Numbered from the stretch's first letter, positions 7,987 to 16,648 are shown. The stretch: DNA of 64,000 nt from Streptomyces sp. SID12488 (GCF_010548275.1 NZ_JAAGLT010000034.1:1-64000), one strand, 5' to 3'. The notes: a model not told the origin generated them from the letters alone. Program-made: numbers and translations.

Positions 7987-8583
7987 TCAGTCCAGCGGGA
8001 CGGATCTGCGGGCGGGGTCCCGTAGGTCCGTCCCGTTCGTGAGCCAGCGTTCCTGGAGGGCCTGGGCGCCGTGGACTCGCTTCCAGGCCGCCTCGTTCGC
8101 GGTCATCGGGAGCAGCGGCAGGAAACGCACCGGGTCCAGGGGCTCGTCGAGCTCCAGGTCCTCGACCAGGCCGCCCGGCTCCGCGACCAGGACCGAGGTG
8201 AAGGGCGCGCCGGGCCACAGCGGCTCCCCGACGTCGAGCGAGGCACCGGGGGCCACGATCACACCCTCGACCTGCGGGGACGCGGCGAGAACCGCGAGCG
8301 GTCGCAGCACCTTGTCGGTGTCGGCGAGGCCGGCCCGGACGGAGATGACCAGTTCGGCGCGCGGCCCCTTCACCGGGTCGGCGAGCACCGCGGTGGGGTC
8401 CGCCATCGGCAGCGCGGACATGCCGAGGGTGGCGTAGCGGACGATCTCCCCGTCCTGGTCCCGGCCGGGGAAACGCAGCACCTCGACGCGGTCCGTACCG
8501 AGGAAGGTGACCGCGGCGCGCGCGTCCGGTTCGCCCAGCGTCGTACGCAGCCGGGCCTCGACCAGAGGAAGAACATCAGACAT
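7987..8583 (-). CDS. Suppressor-of-fused (SUFU) domain protein
   Basis: A 198-aa soluble protein resembling the bacterial SUFU-domain family. It has an N-terminal helix MSDVLPLVEARLRTTLGEP, the core YATLGMSALPM, and the ELVISVRAGLADTDKV strand-helix segment. Bacterial members have no established function; some act as immunity proteins in polymorphic-toxin loci, but no toxin lies next to this one. ATG 8583 is preferred to a TTG at 8616. The 227 bp between the MFS stop and this gene's 3' end hold nothing else I can support. Confidence 0.75.
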   Translation of the reverse strand: MSDVLPLVEARLRTTLGEPDARAAVTFLGTDRVEVLRFPGRDQDGEIVRYATLGMSALPMADPTAVLADPVKGPRAELVISVRAGLADTDKVLRPLAVLAASPQVEGVIVAPGASLDVGEPLWPGAPFTSVLVAEPGGLVEDLELDEPLDPVRFLPLLPMTANEAAWKRVHGAQALQERWLTNGTDLRDPARRSVPLD

Positions 8584-8625
8584 GCGCCGAGCATAGAACT
8601 CGTCGGTTAGGGGCAAACGCGCACC

Positions 8626-8656
8626 TTGACAGTTCAGGCGACTGTTACCCTAGGCC
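8626..8656 (+). promoter_or_regulatory. Candidate promoter for corA
   Basis: TTGACA (8626-8631) is a perfect -35 hexamer. CTAGG/TAGGCC around 8650-8656 is a plausible Streptomyces -10 at 17-19 nt spacing. Transcription from here would create a leader of about 425 nt before the corA start codon. Confidence 0.4.
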
Positions 8657-8662
8657 GGGTTC

Positions 8663-9087
8663 GGGGCAGCACGCAGAGCGTAGCGATCGAGTCCCGGCAC
8701 CGCTGAAGTTCCCCCTCGGGGGCTCCCCTTGAAGGGGAATGGATCGTCCCTCACGAGGGACCGGCCGGAGGAGGTGGGGCTGCAATGGATCGAAGTCATC
8801 CGTGCAGTAGCACCCGCTCTTCCGCCCGCTGATGTAGTTGTTCCGGACTTCTCCGGCTGGCTGTCACCTCTCGCATTCGCGTCATCGCGGAAGAGCACTT
8901 GGTTTCGTTTTGCCTGATCCATGTGATCTGCGTCAGTTCTGAATCAGTAGCGAAGCTCACCACCGCGACGGTGCGGTGCTCCCCGCTTTGTGGACGTGCC
9001 AAACATCCTCAGTCAGGACGTCCCCATTCCGGGTAGTTCCAACCGTTGTCGGCGGTCTTTCGTTGCCTGTAGCGAAGGAACCTGCCA
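8663..9087 (+). promoter_or_regulatory. Long structured 5' leader of corA
   Basis: No conserved gene is visible in the 504 bp before corA. The segment holds several hairpins: 8706-8740 (TTCCCC...GGGGAA), GTCCCTCACGAGGGAC near 8746, and a perfect 10-bp long-range pairing of GCTCTTCCGC (8816-8825) with GCGGAAGAGC (8887-8896). It also contains a short uORF at 8785 with a strong ribosome-binding site. A magnesium-responsive leader is an inference. I do not see the M-box consensus. Confidence 0.45.
8785..8832 (+). CDS. Possible 15-aa leader peptide upstream of corA
   Basis: ATG at 8785, preceded by GGAGGAGG with a 10-nt gap, opens a 15-codon frame rich in Ser and Arg (MDRSHPCSSTRSSAR). Its end overlaps the left arm of the 8816/8887 long-range stem, so ribosome position could affect folding. 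This is speculative; the ribosome-binding site is the main support. Confidence 0.3.
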   Translation: MDRSHPCSSTRSSAR

Positions 9088-10203
9088 ATGTCGATGATCA
9101 ACAACCTGCGTGCCGCCGTCCGCCCGTCCCGTCCCTCCCCGCGCAAGGACGGCAGCGGCTACGACACCACCCGTGACCCCTCGACGCCCTCCGCGGTCGT
9201 CGACTGCGCCGTCTACCGTGACGGCGCCCGGGTCGAGACCCCGAAGGCGCTGACCCCGCACGAGGCGATGCGCAAGGTGCGCCGCGACGGCGGCTTCGTG
9301 TGGATCGGGCTGCACGAGCCGACGGAGGGTGAGTTCTCCGGTATCGCCAGCGAGTTCGGGCTCCACCCGCTCGCCGTCGAGGACGCGATCCAGGCCCACC
9401 AGCGGCCCAAGCTGGAGCGGTACGACGACACGCTCTTCACCGTCTTCAAGACCATCCACTACGTCGACCACACCGAACTCACCGCGAACAGCGAGGTCGT
9501 GGAGACCGGCGAGGTGATGTGCTTCACCGGGCGGGACTTCTTCATCACCGTCCGGCACGGCGGCCAGGGCTCCCTGCGCGCGCTGCGCCACCGCCTCCAG
9601 GACGACCCGGAGCTGCTCGCCAAGGGCCCCTCCGCCGTGCTGCACGCCATCGCCGACCACGTCGTCGACGGCTATGTCGCGGTCGCGGACGCCATGCAGG
9701 ACGACATCGACGAGGTCGAGACGGAGGTGTTCTCGCCGGGCCGCAAGGGCACCCCGCGCGGCACGGACGCCGGCCGGATCTACCAGCTCAAGCGTGAGGT
9801 CCTGGAGTTCAAGCGGGCCGTCTCGCCGCTCCTGCGGCCCATGCAGCTGCTGAGCGAGCGCCCCATGCGGCTGATCGACCCCGACATCCAGAAGTACTTC
9901 CGTGACGTCGCCGACCACCTCGCCCGGGTCCAGGAGCAGGTGATCGGCTTCGACGAGCTGCTCAACTCGATCCTCCAGGCCAACCTCGCGCAGGCGTCCG
10001 TCGCGCAGAACGAGGACATGCGGAAGATCACGTCCTGGGCGGCGATCATCGCCGTACCGACGATGGTGTGCGGCGTCTACGGCATGAACTTCGACTACAT
10101 GCCGGAGCTGCACTGGAAGTTCGGCTACCCCGTGGTCATGACGGCCATGGTGGGCATGTGTGTGGGCATCCACCGCACGCTGAAGCGCAACGGCTGGCTC
10201 TGA
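9088..10203 (+). CDS. corA: Magnesium/cobalt transporter CorA
   Basis: A 371-aa CorA-type channel for Mg2+ (also Co2+/Ni2+) uptake. It has a large N-terminal cytoplasmic alpha/beta domain, a long stalk helix (about residues 200-300), and two C-terminal membrane helices. The signature YGMNF follows the first helix (ITSWAAIIAVPTMVCGVYGMNF). The second helix ends in the basic tail HRTLKRNGWL, as expected for the cytoplasmic exit. The charged periplasmic loop MPEL is present. ATG 9088 is the first start after the long leader. A small gene follows at 42 bp and may be co-transcribed. Confidence 0.95.
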   Translation: MSMINNLRAAVRPSRPSPRKDGSGYDTTRDPSTPSAVVDCAVYRDGARVETPKALTPHEAMRKVRRDGGFVWIGLHEPTEGEFSGIASEFGLHPLAVEDAIQAHQRPKLERYDDTLFTVFKTIHYVDHTELTANSEVVETGEVMCFTGRDFFITVRHGGQGSLRALRHRLQDDPELLAKGPSAVLHAIADHVVDGYVAVADAMQDDIDEVETEVFSPGRKGTPRGTDAGRIYQLKREVLEFKRAVSPLLRPMQLLSERPMRLIDPDIQKYFRDVADHLARVQEQVIGFDELLNSILQANLAQASVAQNEDMRKITSWAAIIAVPTMVCGVYGMNFDYMPELHWKFGYPVVMTAMVGMCVGIHRTLKRNGWL

Positions 10204-10244
10204 CGGCGACCGGGGTGGCGGACGGCATCGCTACCCTTCTGCCC

Positions 10245-10796
10245 ATGACTGACACGCTGCTCGACCGGGCCCTCGTCGAGGAGGCCACCAAGAAGTCCGG
10301 GCTCATCTGGGTGAAGGGCAACGGCGTGCCGGCGCAGCACGTCGCCGGCCATGGCATCCCGGCTCGTGCGATGTGGCACGTCTGGCACGAGGGGGCGGCC
10401 GTCCTGGTCGGCGACGGGCCCGGTGAGCAGCCGTTGCCCGGCCTGATCGAGGGGGCCGACGCGGAGGTCACCGTCCGCAGCAAGGACAAGGGCGGGCGAC
10501 TCGTCACCTGGCAGGCGACGGTCGTGGAGCTGGCCCCGCGCTCCCCGGAGTGGGAGGCCGCGGTCGCCGAGCTGAAGGGGAAGCGGTTGAACGCGCCGGA
10601 CGGGGAGGCGATGACGGATCGGTGGGCGCGGGAATGCAGGGTTGTGCGGTTGGTGCCGCGCGCTGGGGTTGCGCGCCCTCTGCCGGACGGGTCGCTGTCG
10701 GCTCCTCCACTGCCGAGCCCGGCGACAACCAGGGAACCGATCCCGGCGGGGTTGCCGCGGCTGCTTTTCAAGAAACGCAGGCGGTCTGTGGGGTAG
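10245..10796 (+). CDS. Hypothetical protein, 183 aa
   Basis: A soluble protein starting MTDTLLDRALVEEATKKSG. The first 130 residues alternate strands and helices (LIWVKGNGVPAQHVAGHGIP, MWHVWHEGAAVLVGDGPGEQ), compatible with an FMN-binding split-barrel or pyridoxamine-oxidase-like fold, though I see no decisive motif. The last 40 residues are Pro-rich and end in the basic cluster FKKRRRSVG. The first 42 bp after corA hold its leader; transcription with corA is likely. The function is not assigned. Confidence 0.65.
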   Translation: MTDTLLDRALVEEATKKSGLIWVKGNGVPAQHVAGHGIPARAMWHVWHEGAAVLVGDGPGEQPLPGLIEGADAEVTVRSKDKGGRLVTWQATVVELAPRSPEWEAAVAELKGKRLNAPDGEAMTDRWARECRVVRLVPRAGVARPLPDGSLSAPPLPSPATTREPIPAGLPRLLFKKRRRSVG

Positions 10797-10820
10797 GTGG
10801 TTCGTTCCACCGCGGGCCTG

Positions 10821-10851
10821 TGGGGGCTGGTCGCGCAGTTCCCCGCGCCCC
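10821..10851 (+). repeat. 31-bp dispersed intergenic repeat, copy 2
   Basis: Identical over 31 bases to 59898-59928 and to the reverse complement of 5611-5641. It lies in the short gap between two convergent genes (ends at 10796 and 10860), where it may also help to end transcription. Confidence 0.85.
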
Positions 10852-10859
10852 TGAAGGAC

Positions 10860-11618
10860 TCAGGACGACGGCAGTTGCTGGCCGTAGTCGACCGTCTCGT
10901 TCTTCGCCGGTTCCTTCAGGGGGAAGTCCTTGCCCCAGTCGCTCAGCAGCAGTGTGCCCGCACCGCCCGCGCGGACCAGGCGCAGGGGGTACGGGGATCC
11001 TTCCAGGGAGACGTCCAAGGTGCCGCCATCGCCCTTGTCGCCGGTGATGCGGATCGTGCGGACGCCCGACTGCTTGTGGTGGCCGTCCGTGGCGAGGCTG
11101 CCGTGCAGGGTGAGCAGGCCGTCGAGGAGCACGTCCTTGTCGGTGAAGCCGCTGAACTTCTTGTACGAGGGGTCGCCCGTCGGCACCTTCACGAAGAGGC
11201 CCCCGAGCTTCGCTGCGGCTGCCGCGTCCGACTCGCCGCCCTTCCCCTTGCCGCCGTCCTCGTGGCTCCAGAACGCGGCGTCGGCCTTCAGGAACAGGTG
11301 CTCCCCGACCCGCAGCAGCCGGAACGTCGACCCCTTCGCGGTGACCGAGCCGGTGCCGCCGTCGTCCTTGAGGCTCATGTCGAGGGTGTACGTGGTCCCG
11401 CTGGTCACCACGGTCCCGGAGAGGCGTACGGCGTCGGCGGACCCGGCTGCCGTACGGGTCTTCGTCTGGATTTTGTCGGCGGGCAGCTTGCCGACCCCGT
11501 TCGTGCCCTCGTCCGGGTCGGCGCCGCAGCCCGTCAGCCCTGCTCCCGTCACGAGCAGTGCGCACATCGCGCTCACCAGGCCGACGCTGCGGGTACGGCC
11601 ACGGGGGATCGCAGACAC
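10860..11618 (-). CDS. Putative LppX/LprG-like lipoprotein
   Basis: A 252-aa exported lipoprotein. The signal sequence contains Arg residues, the hydrophobic stretch VGLVSAMCALLVTGAGL and the lipobox LTGC, with Cys near residue 29. The mature part (KLPADKIQTKTRTAAGSADAVRLSG...) has the strand pattern of actinobacterial lipoproteins of the LppX/LprG type, which bind lipids or take part in envelope transport. GTG 11618 was chosen because it gives a normal signal peptide length; the frame is open further upstream. It is divergent from the MgtE-N gene. Confidence 0.75.
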   Translation of the reverse strand: MSAIPRGRTRSVGLVSAMCALLVTGAGLTGCGADPDEGTNGVGKLPADKIQTKTRTAAGSADAVRLSGTVVTSGTTYTLDMSLKDDGGTGSVTAKGSTFRLLRVGEHLFLKADAAFWSHEDGGKGKGGESDAAAAAKLGGLFVKVPTGDPSYKKFSGFTDKDVLLDGLLTLHGSLATDGHHKQSGVRTIRITGDKGDGGTLDVSLEGSPYPLRLVRAGGAGTLLLSDWGKDFPLKEPAKNETVDYGQQLPSS

Positions 11619-11833
11619 AGGTGGGGCTGCCTCTCGTACGAGTGTCCTGAGTGGTGTGGACGGCAGCGTACCGGTGCCGTCGGGCCCCGGCGGAGCCAGT
11701 CCGTCCGGACCCCCCACCAAGGCGTGGCCGAACCGGACGGGCTAGCCTGAAGCGCACCCGAGCAGGCAATTCGGAACCCCCGGACGCAATCCGACGCGCT
11801 CCCCGCAGCGCGCACCGAAGCAGGAGGCGTGGC

Positions 11834-13195
11834 ATGGCGGCAGGCTCATCCCGTGTCTTCGTCTCGCACCTCGCCGGTATGGCCGTCTTCGACCCGAACG
11901 GCGACCAGGTGGGCCGCGTGCGCGACCTCATCGCGATGCTGCGCGTCGGTAACCGTCCGCCCCGGCTGCTCGGCCTCGTCGTCGAACTCACCACCCGGCG
12001 CCGCGTGTTCATGCCCATGACCCGCGTCACCGGCATCGAGTCCGGCCAGGTGATCACGACGGGCGTGCTGAATGTCCGGCGCTTCGAGCAGCGCCCCACC
12101 GAGCGGCTGGTCCTCGGCGAACTCCTCGACCGGCGCGTCACCCTCGGCGAGACCGGCGAGGAGGTCACCGTCCTGGATGTGGCGGTACGACAGCTGCCGG
12201 CCCGCCGCGACTGGGAGATCGAGCGGATCTTCGTACGGAAGAAGGGCCGCGGCGGAGCCTTCCGGCGCAACACCGGAGAGACGCTGACCGTCGACTGGTC
12301 CGCCGTCACCGGGTTCTCGCTGGAGGAGGACGGGCAGGGCGCTGAGAGCCTCCTGGCCACCTTCGAGCAGCTGCGCCCCGCCGACCTGGCGAACGTCCTG
12401 CACCATCTCTCCCCCAAGCGGCGCGCGGAAGTCGCCGCCGCCCGCGACGACGACCGGCTGGCCGACGTCCTCGAGGAGCTGCCCGAGGACGACCAGATCG
12501 AGATCCTCGGCAAGCTCAAGGAGGAGCGTGCCGCCGACGTCCTGGAGGCGATGGACCCGGACGACGCCGCCGACCTGCTCGGTGAGCTGCCCGAGGACGA
12601 CCAGGAGCGGCTGCTGAACCTGATGCAGCCCTCCGACGCCGCCGACATGCGCCGGCTGATGGCGTACCGGGAGGACACGGCGGGCGGTCTGATGACGACC
12701 GAGCCGATCGTGCTGCGCCCCGACGCGACCGTCGCCGACGCGCTGGCCCGGGTCCGCAACCCCGACCTCTCCCCCGCGCTCGCCGCCCAGGTGTACGTGT
12801 GCCGTCCGCCGGACGAGACTCCGACGGGCAAGTACCTGGGCGCCGTCCACTTCCAGCGGCTGCTGCGCGACCCGCCGTACACCCTGGTCGGCTCGCTCGT
12901 CGACGACGACCTGCAACCGCTCTCGCCGGACGCCGAACTGCCGGTCGTCGCCGGTTTCTTCGCGACGTACGACATGGTGGCGGCGCCGGTGGTCGACGAA
13001 AGCGGATCGCTGCTCGGCGCGGTGACCGTGGACGACGTACTCGACCACATGCTGCCCGAGGACTGGCGGGAGACGGAGTTCCACCTCGCCGAGGGCGACA
13101 CCGACATCAACGCCGATAGCGATGACGATGACGATCACGACGCTTACGGCGATGACGAGAACGAGTCCGAGAGAGCGGGTGGTCATGACTCCTGA
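11834..13195 (+). CDS. MgtE N-domain/CBS protein without a transport domain
   Basis: A 453-aa soluble protein. Order: a PRC-barrel-like domain (FVSHLAGMAVFDPNGDQVGR, residues about 8-80), a second barrel-like part to about residue 165, an MgtE_N superhelical domain with ADLANVLHHLSPKRRAEV and repeated LPEDDQ motifs (170-280), and a CBS pair (280-430). The C-terminus is strongly acidic (runs of Asp). The membrane domain of true MgtE magnesium channels is absent, so this is a Mg2+- or nucleotide-sensing regulator rather than a transporter. AGGAGG precedes ATG 11834. It overlaps the DUF1003 gene by 11 nt. Confidence 0.85.
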   Translation: MAAGSSRVFVSHLAGMAVFDPNGDQVGRVRDLIAMLRVGNRPPRLLGLVVELTTRRRVFMPMTRVTGIESGQVITTGVLNVRRFEQRPTERLVLGELLDRRVTLGETGEEVTVLDVAVRQLPARRDWEIERIFVRKKGRGGAFRRNTGETLTVDWSAVTGFSLEEDGQGAESLLATFEQLRPADLANVLHHLSPKRRAEVAAARDDDRLADVLEELPEDDQIEILGKLKEERAADVLEAMDPDDAADLLGELPEDDQERLLNLMQPSDAADMRRLMAYREDTAGGLMTTEPIVLRPDATVADALARVRNPDLSPALAAQVYVCRPPDETPTGKYLGAVHFQRLLRDPPYTLVGSLVDDDLQPLSPDAELPVVAGFFATYDMVAAPVVDESGSLLGAVTVDDVLDHMLPEDWRETEFHLAEGDTDINADSDDDDDHDAYGDDENESERAGGHDS

Positions 13196-13802
13196 GCGTG
13201 AGCCCGGCACCCGCGAGCGCGCTGCCGGTGGCTCCACGGCGGCCTCCCGCCCCCGGGTGCGTCTCGACCAGCCGCGCGCGCCCAGGCGTCGGCTGCTGCC
13301 CGAGTACGACCCGGAGGCGTTCGGGCGGCTGTCCGAACGCATCGCGCGTTTTCTCGGCACCGGGCGGTTCATCGTCTGGATGACGGTCGTCATCGTCGTG
13401 TGGGTGGTGTGGAACGTCTCCGCGCCGGCCGACCTGCGCTTCGACCACTACCCGTTCATCTTCCTGACCTTCGCGCTGTCGCTCCAGGCCTCCTACGCGG
13501 CCCCGCTGATCCTGCTCGCGCAGAACCGGCAGGACGACCGCGACAAGGTCAACCTCGAACAGGACCGCAAGCAGAACGAGCGGTCGATCGCCGACACCGA
13601 GTATCTGACCCGCGAGGTCGCCTCCCTGCGCGCCGGACTCGGCGAGGTCGCGACCCGGGACTGGATCCGCTCCGAGCTCCAGGACCTGGTCAAAGAGCTG
13701 GACGAGCGGCGCGCGGAGCGGAACGAGGGTGGGCGCCAATCCGACAAAACGATCACATTCCCGACAGAACGGCCGCGGGGGCGTGACACAGAAGACCGGT
13801 GA
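13185..13802 (+). CDS. DUF1003 membrane protein
   Basis: A 205-aa protein with two membrane helices (FIVWMTVVIVVWVVWNV and FIFLTFALSLQASYAAPLIL) followed by the DUF1003 hallmark LLAQNRQDDRDK. A cytoplasmic helical, coiled-coil-like C-terminus comes after them. Its start overlaps the end of the MgtE-N/CBS gene, so the two are translationally coupled. The pairing with CorA and MgtE-N suggests a role in magnesium homeostasis, an inference from context. Confidence 0.85.
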   Translation: MTPEREPGTRERAAGGSTAASRPRVRLDQPRAPRRRLLPEYDPEAFGRLSERIARFLGTGRFIVWMTVVIVVWVVWNVSAPADLRFDHYPFIFLTFALSLQASYAAPLILLAQNRQDDRDKVNLEQDRKQNERSIADTEYLTREVASLRAGLGEVATRDWIRSELQDLVKELDERRAERNEGGRQSDKTITFPTERPRGRDTEDR

Positions 13803-13845
13803 CGGGCTTTCCGGGGGCCGTGTGCGGCCCCGTACCATCGGGGTC

Positions 13846-14979
13846 ATGGCTACGGAAGACGCGGTGCGTGAAGCACTGGCGACGGTGAACGACCCCGAGA
13901 TCCATCGACCCATCACCGAGCTGGGGATGGTGAAGTCGGTGACAATCGGCGCGGACGGGGCGGTCGCGGTCGCCGTGTACCTGACGGTCTCCGGCTGCCC
14001 GATGCGCGACACGATCACGAAGAACGTGACGGAGGCGGTCTCGCGGGTCGAGGGTGTCACCCGCGTCGACGTCGAGCTGGACGTCATGAGCGACAACCAG
14101 CGCAAGGAGCTGGCGTCCGCCCTGCGCGGCGGCCAGGCCGACCGCGAGGTCCCCTTCGCGAAACCGGGCTCCCTCACCCGCGTGTACGCGGTCGCGTCCG
14201 GCAAGGGCGGCGTCGGCAAGTCGTCGGTGACCGTCAACCTGGCGGCGGCGATGGCGGCCGACGGTCTCAAGGTGGGCGTGGTCGACGCCGACATCTACGG
14301 CCACAGCGTGCCGCGCATGCTGGGCGTCGAGGGGCTTCCGACCCAGGTCGAGAACATGATCATGCCGCCGTCCTCGCACGGCGTGAAGGTCATCTCCATC
14401 GGCATGTTCACCCCGGGCAACGCCCCGGTCGTCTGGCGCGGCCCGATGCTCCACAGGGCCCTCCAGCAGTTCCTGTCGGACGTGTACTGGGGCGACCTGG
14501 ACGTGCTCCTGCTGGACCTGCCGCCGGGCACGGGCGACATCGCGATCTCGGTGGCCCAGCTGGTCCCGAACGCCGAGATCCTCGTCGTGACGACGCCTCA
14601 GCAGGCGGCGGCAGAGGTGGCCGAGCGGGCGGGCGCCATCGCCGTCCAGACCCACCAGAAGATCGTCGGCGTGGTCGAGAACATGGCGGGGCTGCCCTGT
14701 CCGCACTGCGGCGACATGGTCGACATCTTCGGCACGGGCGGCGGCCAGAGCGTCGCGGACGGCCTCACGAGGACGACAGGGGCGACGGTCCCGGTCCTCG
14801 GCTCCATCCCGATCGACGTCCGCCTGCGCGAGGGCGGCGACGACGGCAGGCCGGTCGTCCTGACGGACCCGGACTCCCCGGCGGGCACTGCGCTGCGCGC
14901 CATCGCGGGCAAGCTGGGCGGCAGGGCACGAGGCCTGTCGGGCATGTCCCTGGGAATCACCCCGAGGAACAAGTTCTAA
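13846..14979 (+). CDS. mrp: Mrp/NBP35 family Fe-S carrier ATPase
   Basis: A 377-aa protein. Residues 1-90 form a MIP18/DUF59 domain with SGCPM. From residue 105 comes the deviant Walker A GKGGVGKSSVTVNLA, then DADIYGHSVPRM and DLPPGTGDIA. CPHCG near residue 285 provides the bridging CxxC that holds a labile Fe-S cluster. Such proteins assemble or deliver Fe-S clusters in the cytoplasm. ATG 13846 is the first sensible start and follows the DUF1003 stop by 43 nt. The gene also sits near sigE/tatB in M. tuberculosis. Confidence 0.93.
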   Translation: MATEDAVREALATVNDPEIHRPITELGMVKSVTIGADGAVAVAVYLTVSGCPMRDTITKNVTEAVSRVEGVTRVDVELDVMSDNQRKELASALRGGQADREVPFAKPGSLTRVYAVASGKGGVGKSSVTVNLAAAMAADGLKVGVVDADIYGHSVPRMLGVEGLPTQVENMIMPPSSHGVKVISIGMFTPGNAPVVWRGPMLHRALQQFLSDVYWGDLDVLLLDLPPGTGDIAISVAQLVPNAEILVVTTPQQAAAEVAERAGAIAVQTHQKIVGVVENMAGLPCPHCGDMVDIFGTGGGQSVADGLTRTTGATVPVLGSIPIDVRLREGGDDGRPVVLTDPDSPAGTALRAIAGKLGGRARGLSGMSLGITPRNKF

Positions 14980-15002
14980 CGGACGTCAGCAGGGGCCTTT
15001 GA

Positions 15003-15034
15003 GTGGCGCGGGGAACTGCGCGACAAGCCACAAC
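15003..15034 (-). repeat. Diverged copy of the dispersed intergenic repeat
   Basis: The segment resembles the 31-bp element (shared GGCGCGGGGAACTGCGCGAC) but then diverges into a variant ending in CAAGCCAC. It lies between the convergent mrp and 243-aa genes. Confidence 0.6.
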
Positions 15035-15075
15035 GGCGCAGCACCCGCGACAAGACCTCATGCCCCACGGCGAAA

Positions 15076-15102
15076 GGGCGCCGCACACAAACGGCGGCGC
15101 CC
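15076..15102. terminator. Hairpin between convergent genes
   Basis: GGGCGCCG and CGGCGCCC form an 8-bp GC stem with an 11-nt loop, 6 bp beyond the stop of the minus-strand gene. Confidence 0.55.
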
Positions 15103-15107
15103 CTCTC

Positions 15108-15839
15108 TCACGCGTACACGCCAATATCCTTGATCACGGCGAAGCCCAGCCCGTACGCGCTCATCCCCCGCCCGTACGCGCCCACGTGCACGCCCTCCTG
15201 GGTCGACCCGGCGAGGACCCAGCCGAACTCGGACTCCCGGTAGTGGAAGGGCGTAGGCACCCCGTCGACCGGGAGGGAGAGGGTGGACCAGTCGTCGCCG
15301 CCGAGATCGTCGGCGAGGACCCACGCCGTCTCCGTCTGCTGGTCGAGCCAGTCGTCGCGCAGGCTGTGGTCCATCTGGCCGGGCCAGGTGAAGGACAGCA
15401 GCCCCACACCGGCCAGCCAGGCCGCCGACGAGACCGAGGTGGCCTCCAGCAGCCCCGTGCCGTCCGCGCTGCGCCGTACGGGGTTGGCGGCCACGGTGAC
15501 CACCACCGCGAACCGCTCCTTGTCATCCCCCATGGCCTCGTGCCGTACGGAGGGTTCGTCGCCGTGCCCGATCGAACCGTGCTCGACGGCGCCGTCGGCC
15601 GCCGTACCCACCTGCATCAGCCAGCGCGGTCCCGTGAAGGCCTCGTCGAGGCCGTACCAAGGGAAGGGCGCCAGCAGATAGCCGTCGACCGTACGCCGGG
15701 CGAAGGGGACCTGTTGTCCGCCCTCCGCGGCCGGCGCCTGCGCGCCCACCCGACTTGTCGTCTCCATGTACCCGGACGCCTCCTCGTTCTCGTCGGACCG
15801 GAGCGGCCCGCCCCCCTGCGGGCGGCGTTGTTCGCCCAT
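15108..15839 (-). CDS. Hypothetical protein, 243 aa
   Basis: A soluble protein beginning MGEQRRPQGGGPLRSDENEE. The first 50 residues are disordered; the remainder is a compact Trp- and Gly-rich domain (GYLLAPFPWYGLDEAFTGPR, DDLGGDDWSTLSLPVDGVP) without recognisable active-site motifs. It is conserved next to tatB in Streptomyces as far as I remember. ATG 15839 avoids a short Cys-containing extension to 15875. The function is unknown. Confidence 0.65.
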   Translation of the reverse strand: MGEQRRPQGGGPLRSDENEEASGYMETTSRVGAQAPAAEGGQQVPFARRTVDGYLLAPFPWYGLDEAFTGPRWLMQVGTAADGAVEHGSIGHGDEPSVRHEAMGDDKERFAVVVTVAANPVRRSADGTGLLEATSVSSAAWLAGVGLLSFTWPGQMDHSLRDDWLDQQTETAWVLADDLGGDDWSTLSLPVDGVPTPFHYRESEFGWVLAGSTQEGVHVGAYGRGMSAYGLGFAVIKDIGVYA

Positions 15840-15986
15840 GAACGGCCCCACAACAACTCGGCAGCATAGCCACACCGCTCCGAGCAGCAGGGAAAGCGCC
15901 CGGCGCGCGGGCCACGCAGACGTCCGGATCGGGCCCTCAGAGGCCCGGTCGGAGTATGAGACACGTCACGTGCGGACCTGTGACGG

Positions 15987-16439
15987 TCAGGTGGCGTCCG
16001 CGTCGAAGGGCGGGCGCTCGTCCGGCTCGGGCTTCTTCGTCATGTCGACGGTGCCACCGGAGGAACCCGACGAAGTGGAGGAACCCGAGGACGAGGAGGA
16101 CGACGACGTGTCGGACTCGCGGCCGTGGACCGCGTCCGTGACCTCGGCCATCTCCTTCTTCAGGTCGAAGCCGTTGCGGATCTCCTTGAGCCCCAGCTCG
16201 TCGTTGTCCAGGTGCTTGCGGATGAACGTCTTGGGGTTCAGGTCCTCGAACTCGAAGTCCTTGAACTCGGGGCCCAGCTCCGAGCGGATGTCTTCCTTCG
16301 CGCCCTCCGAGAACTCCCGGATCTTGCGAATGGTGCGCGTGACGTCCTGGATCATCTTCGGAAGCTTCTCCGGACCGAAGACGAGCACGGCGAGCAGCAC
16401 GAGCGTCACCAGTTCGAGCGGTCCTACGTCATTGAACAC
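15987..16439 (-). CDS. tatB: Sec-independent protein translocase subunit TatB
   Basis: A 150-aa TatB. The N-terminal helix LELVTLVLLAVLVFGPEKLP carries the FGP hinge, followed by an amphipathic helix to about residue 50 and a long charged, helical then Ser-rich tail. TatB with TatC recognises twin-arginine signal peptides. GTG 16439 has AAGGAG 6 nt upstream. It lies downstream of htrA in the sigE-rseA-htrA-tatB order also found in M. tuberculosis. Two Tat-type precursors are candidate clients in this window, for example the lipoprotein at 58089. Confidence 0.92.
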   Translation of the reverse strand: MFNDVGPLELVTLVLLAVLVFGPEKLPKMIQDVTRTIRKIREFSEGAKEDIRSELGPEFKDFEFEDLNPKTFIRKHLDNDELGLKEIRNGFDLKKEMAEVTDAVHGRESDTSSSSSSSGSSTSSGSSGGTVDMTKKPEPDERPPFDADAT

Positions 16440-16648
16440 CTGAAGCTCCTTGCGATGTCCTCGGTCCTCGGCCCTCGGTGGTCCGTGCGGTCTTCGCGGT
16501 CTTCCGTGGTCCGGGCCGGATCCAAGGTACCCGGCCATCCCGTCCCACCGGTACCGTCCGGGGGCCCAAGAATGGGTGTACGCGACCGGTTTTCCGCGAT
16601 GTTTGCCTTGTGGGAGCCGGTAGGGGCCCGCCACCTGTGACGTTTCTG

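Noticed and set aside
8729..8917. A 62-codon frame in the corA leader (ALPPADVVVPDF-containing)
   Set aside because: It has no clear ribosome-binding site and no recognisable family; the 15-codon frame at 8785 has the better site. A proline-rich leader peptide cannot be excluded.
8663..9087. M-box (ykoK) magnesium riboswitch before corA
   Set aside because: I do not see the conserved start of that element; only a generic structured leader can be supported.
10768..13110. A 780-codon minus-strand frame opposite the MgtE-N gene
   Set aside because: Ser/Arg-rich shadow of a clear gene on the other strand, running through the lipoprotein gene in another frame.
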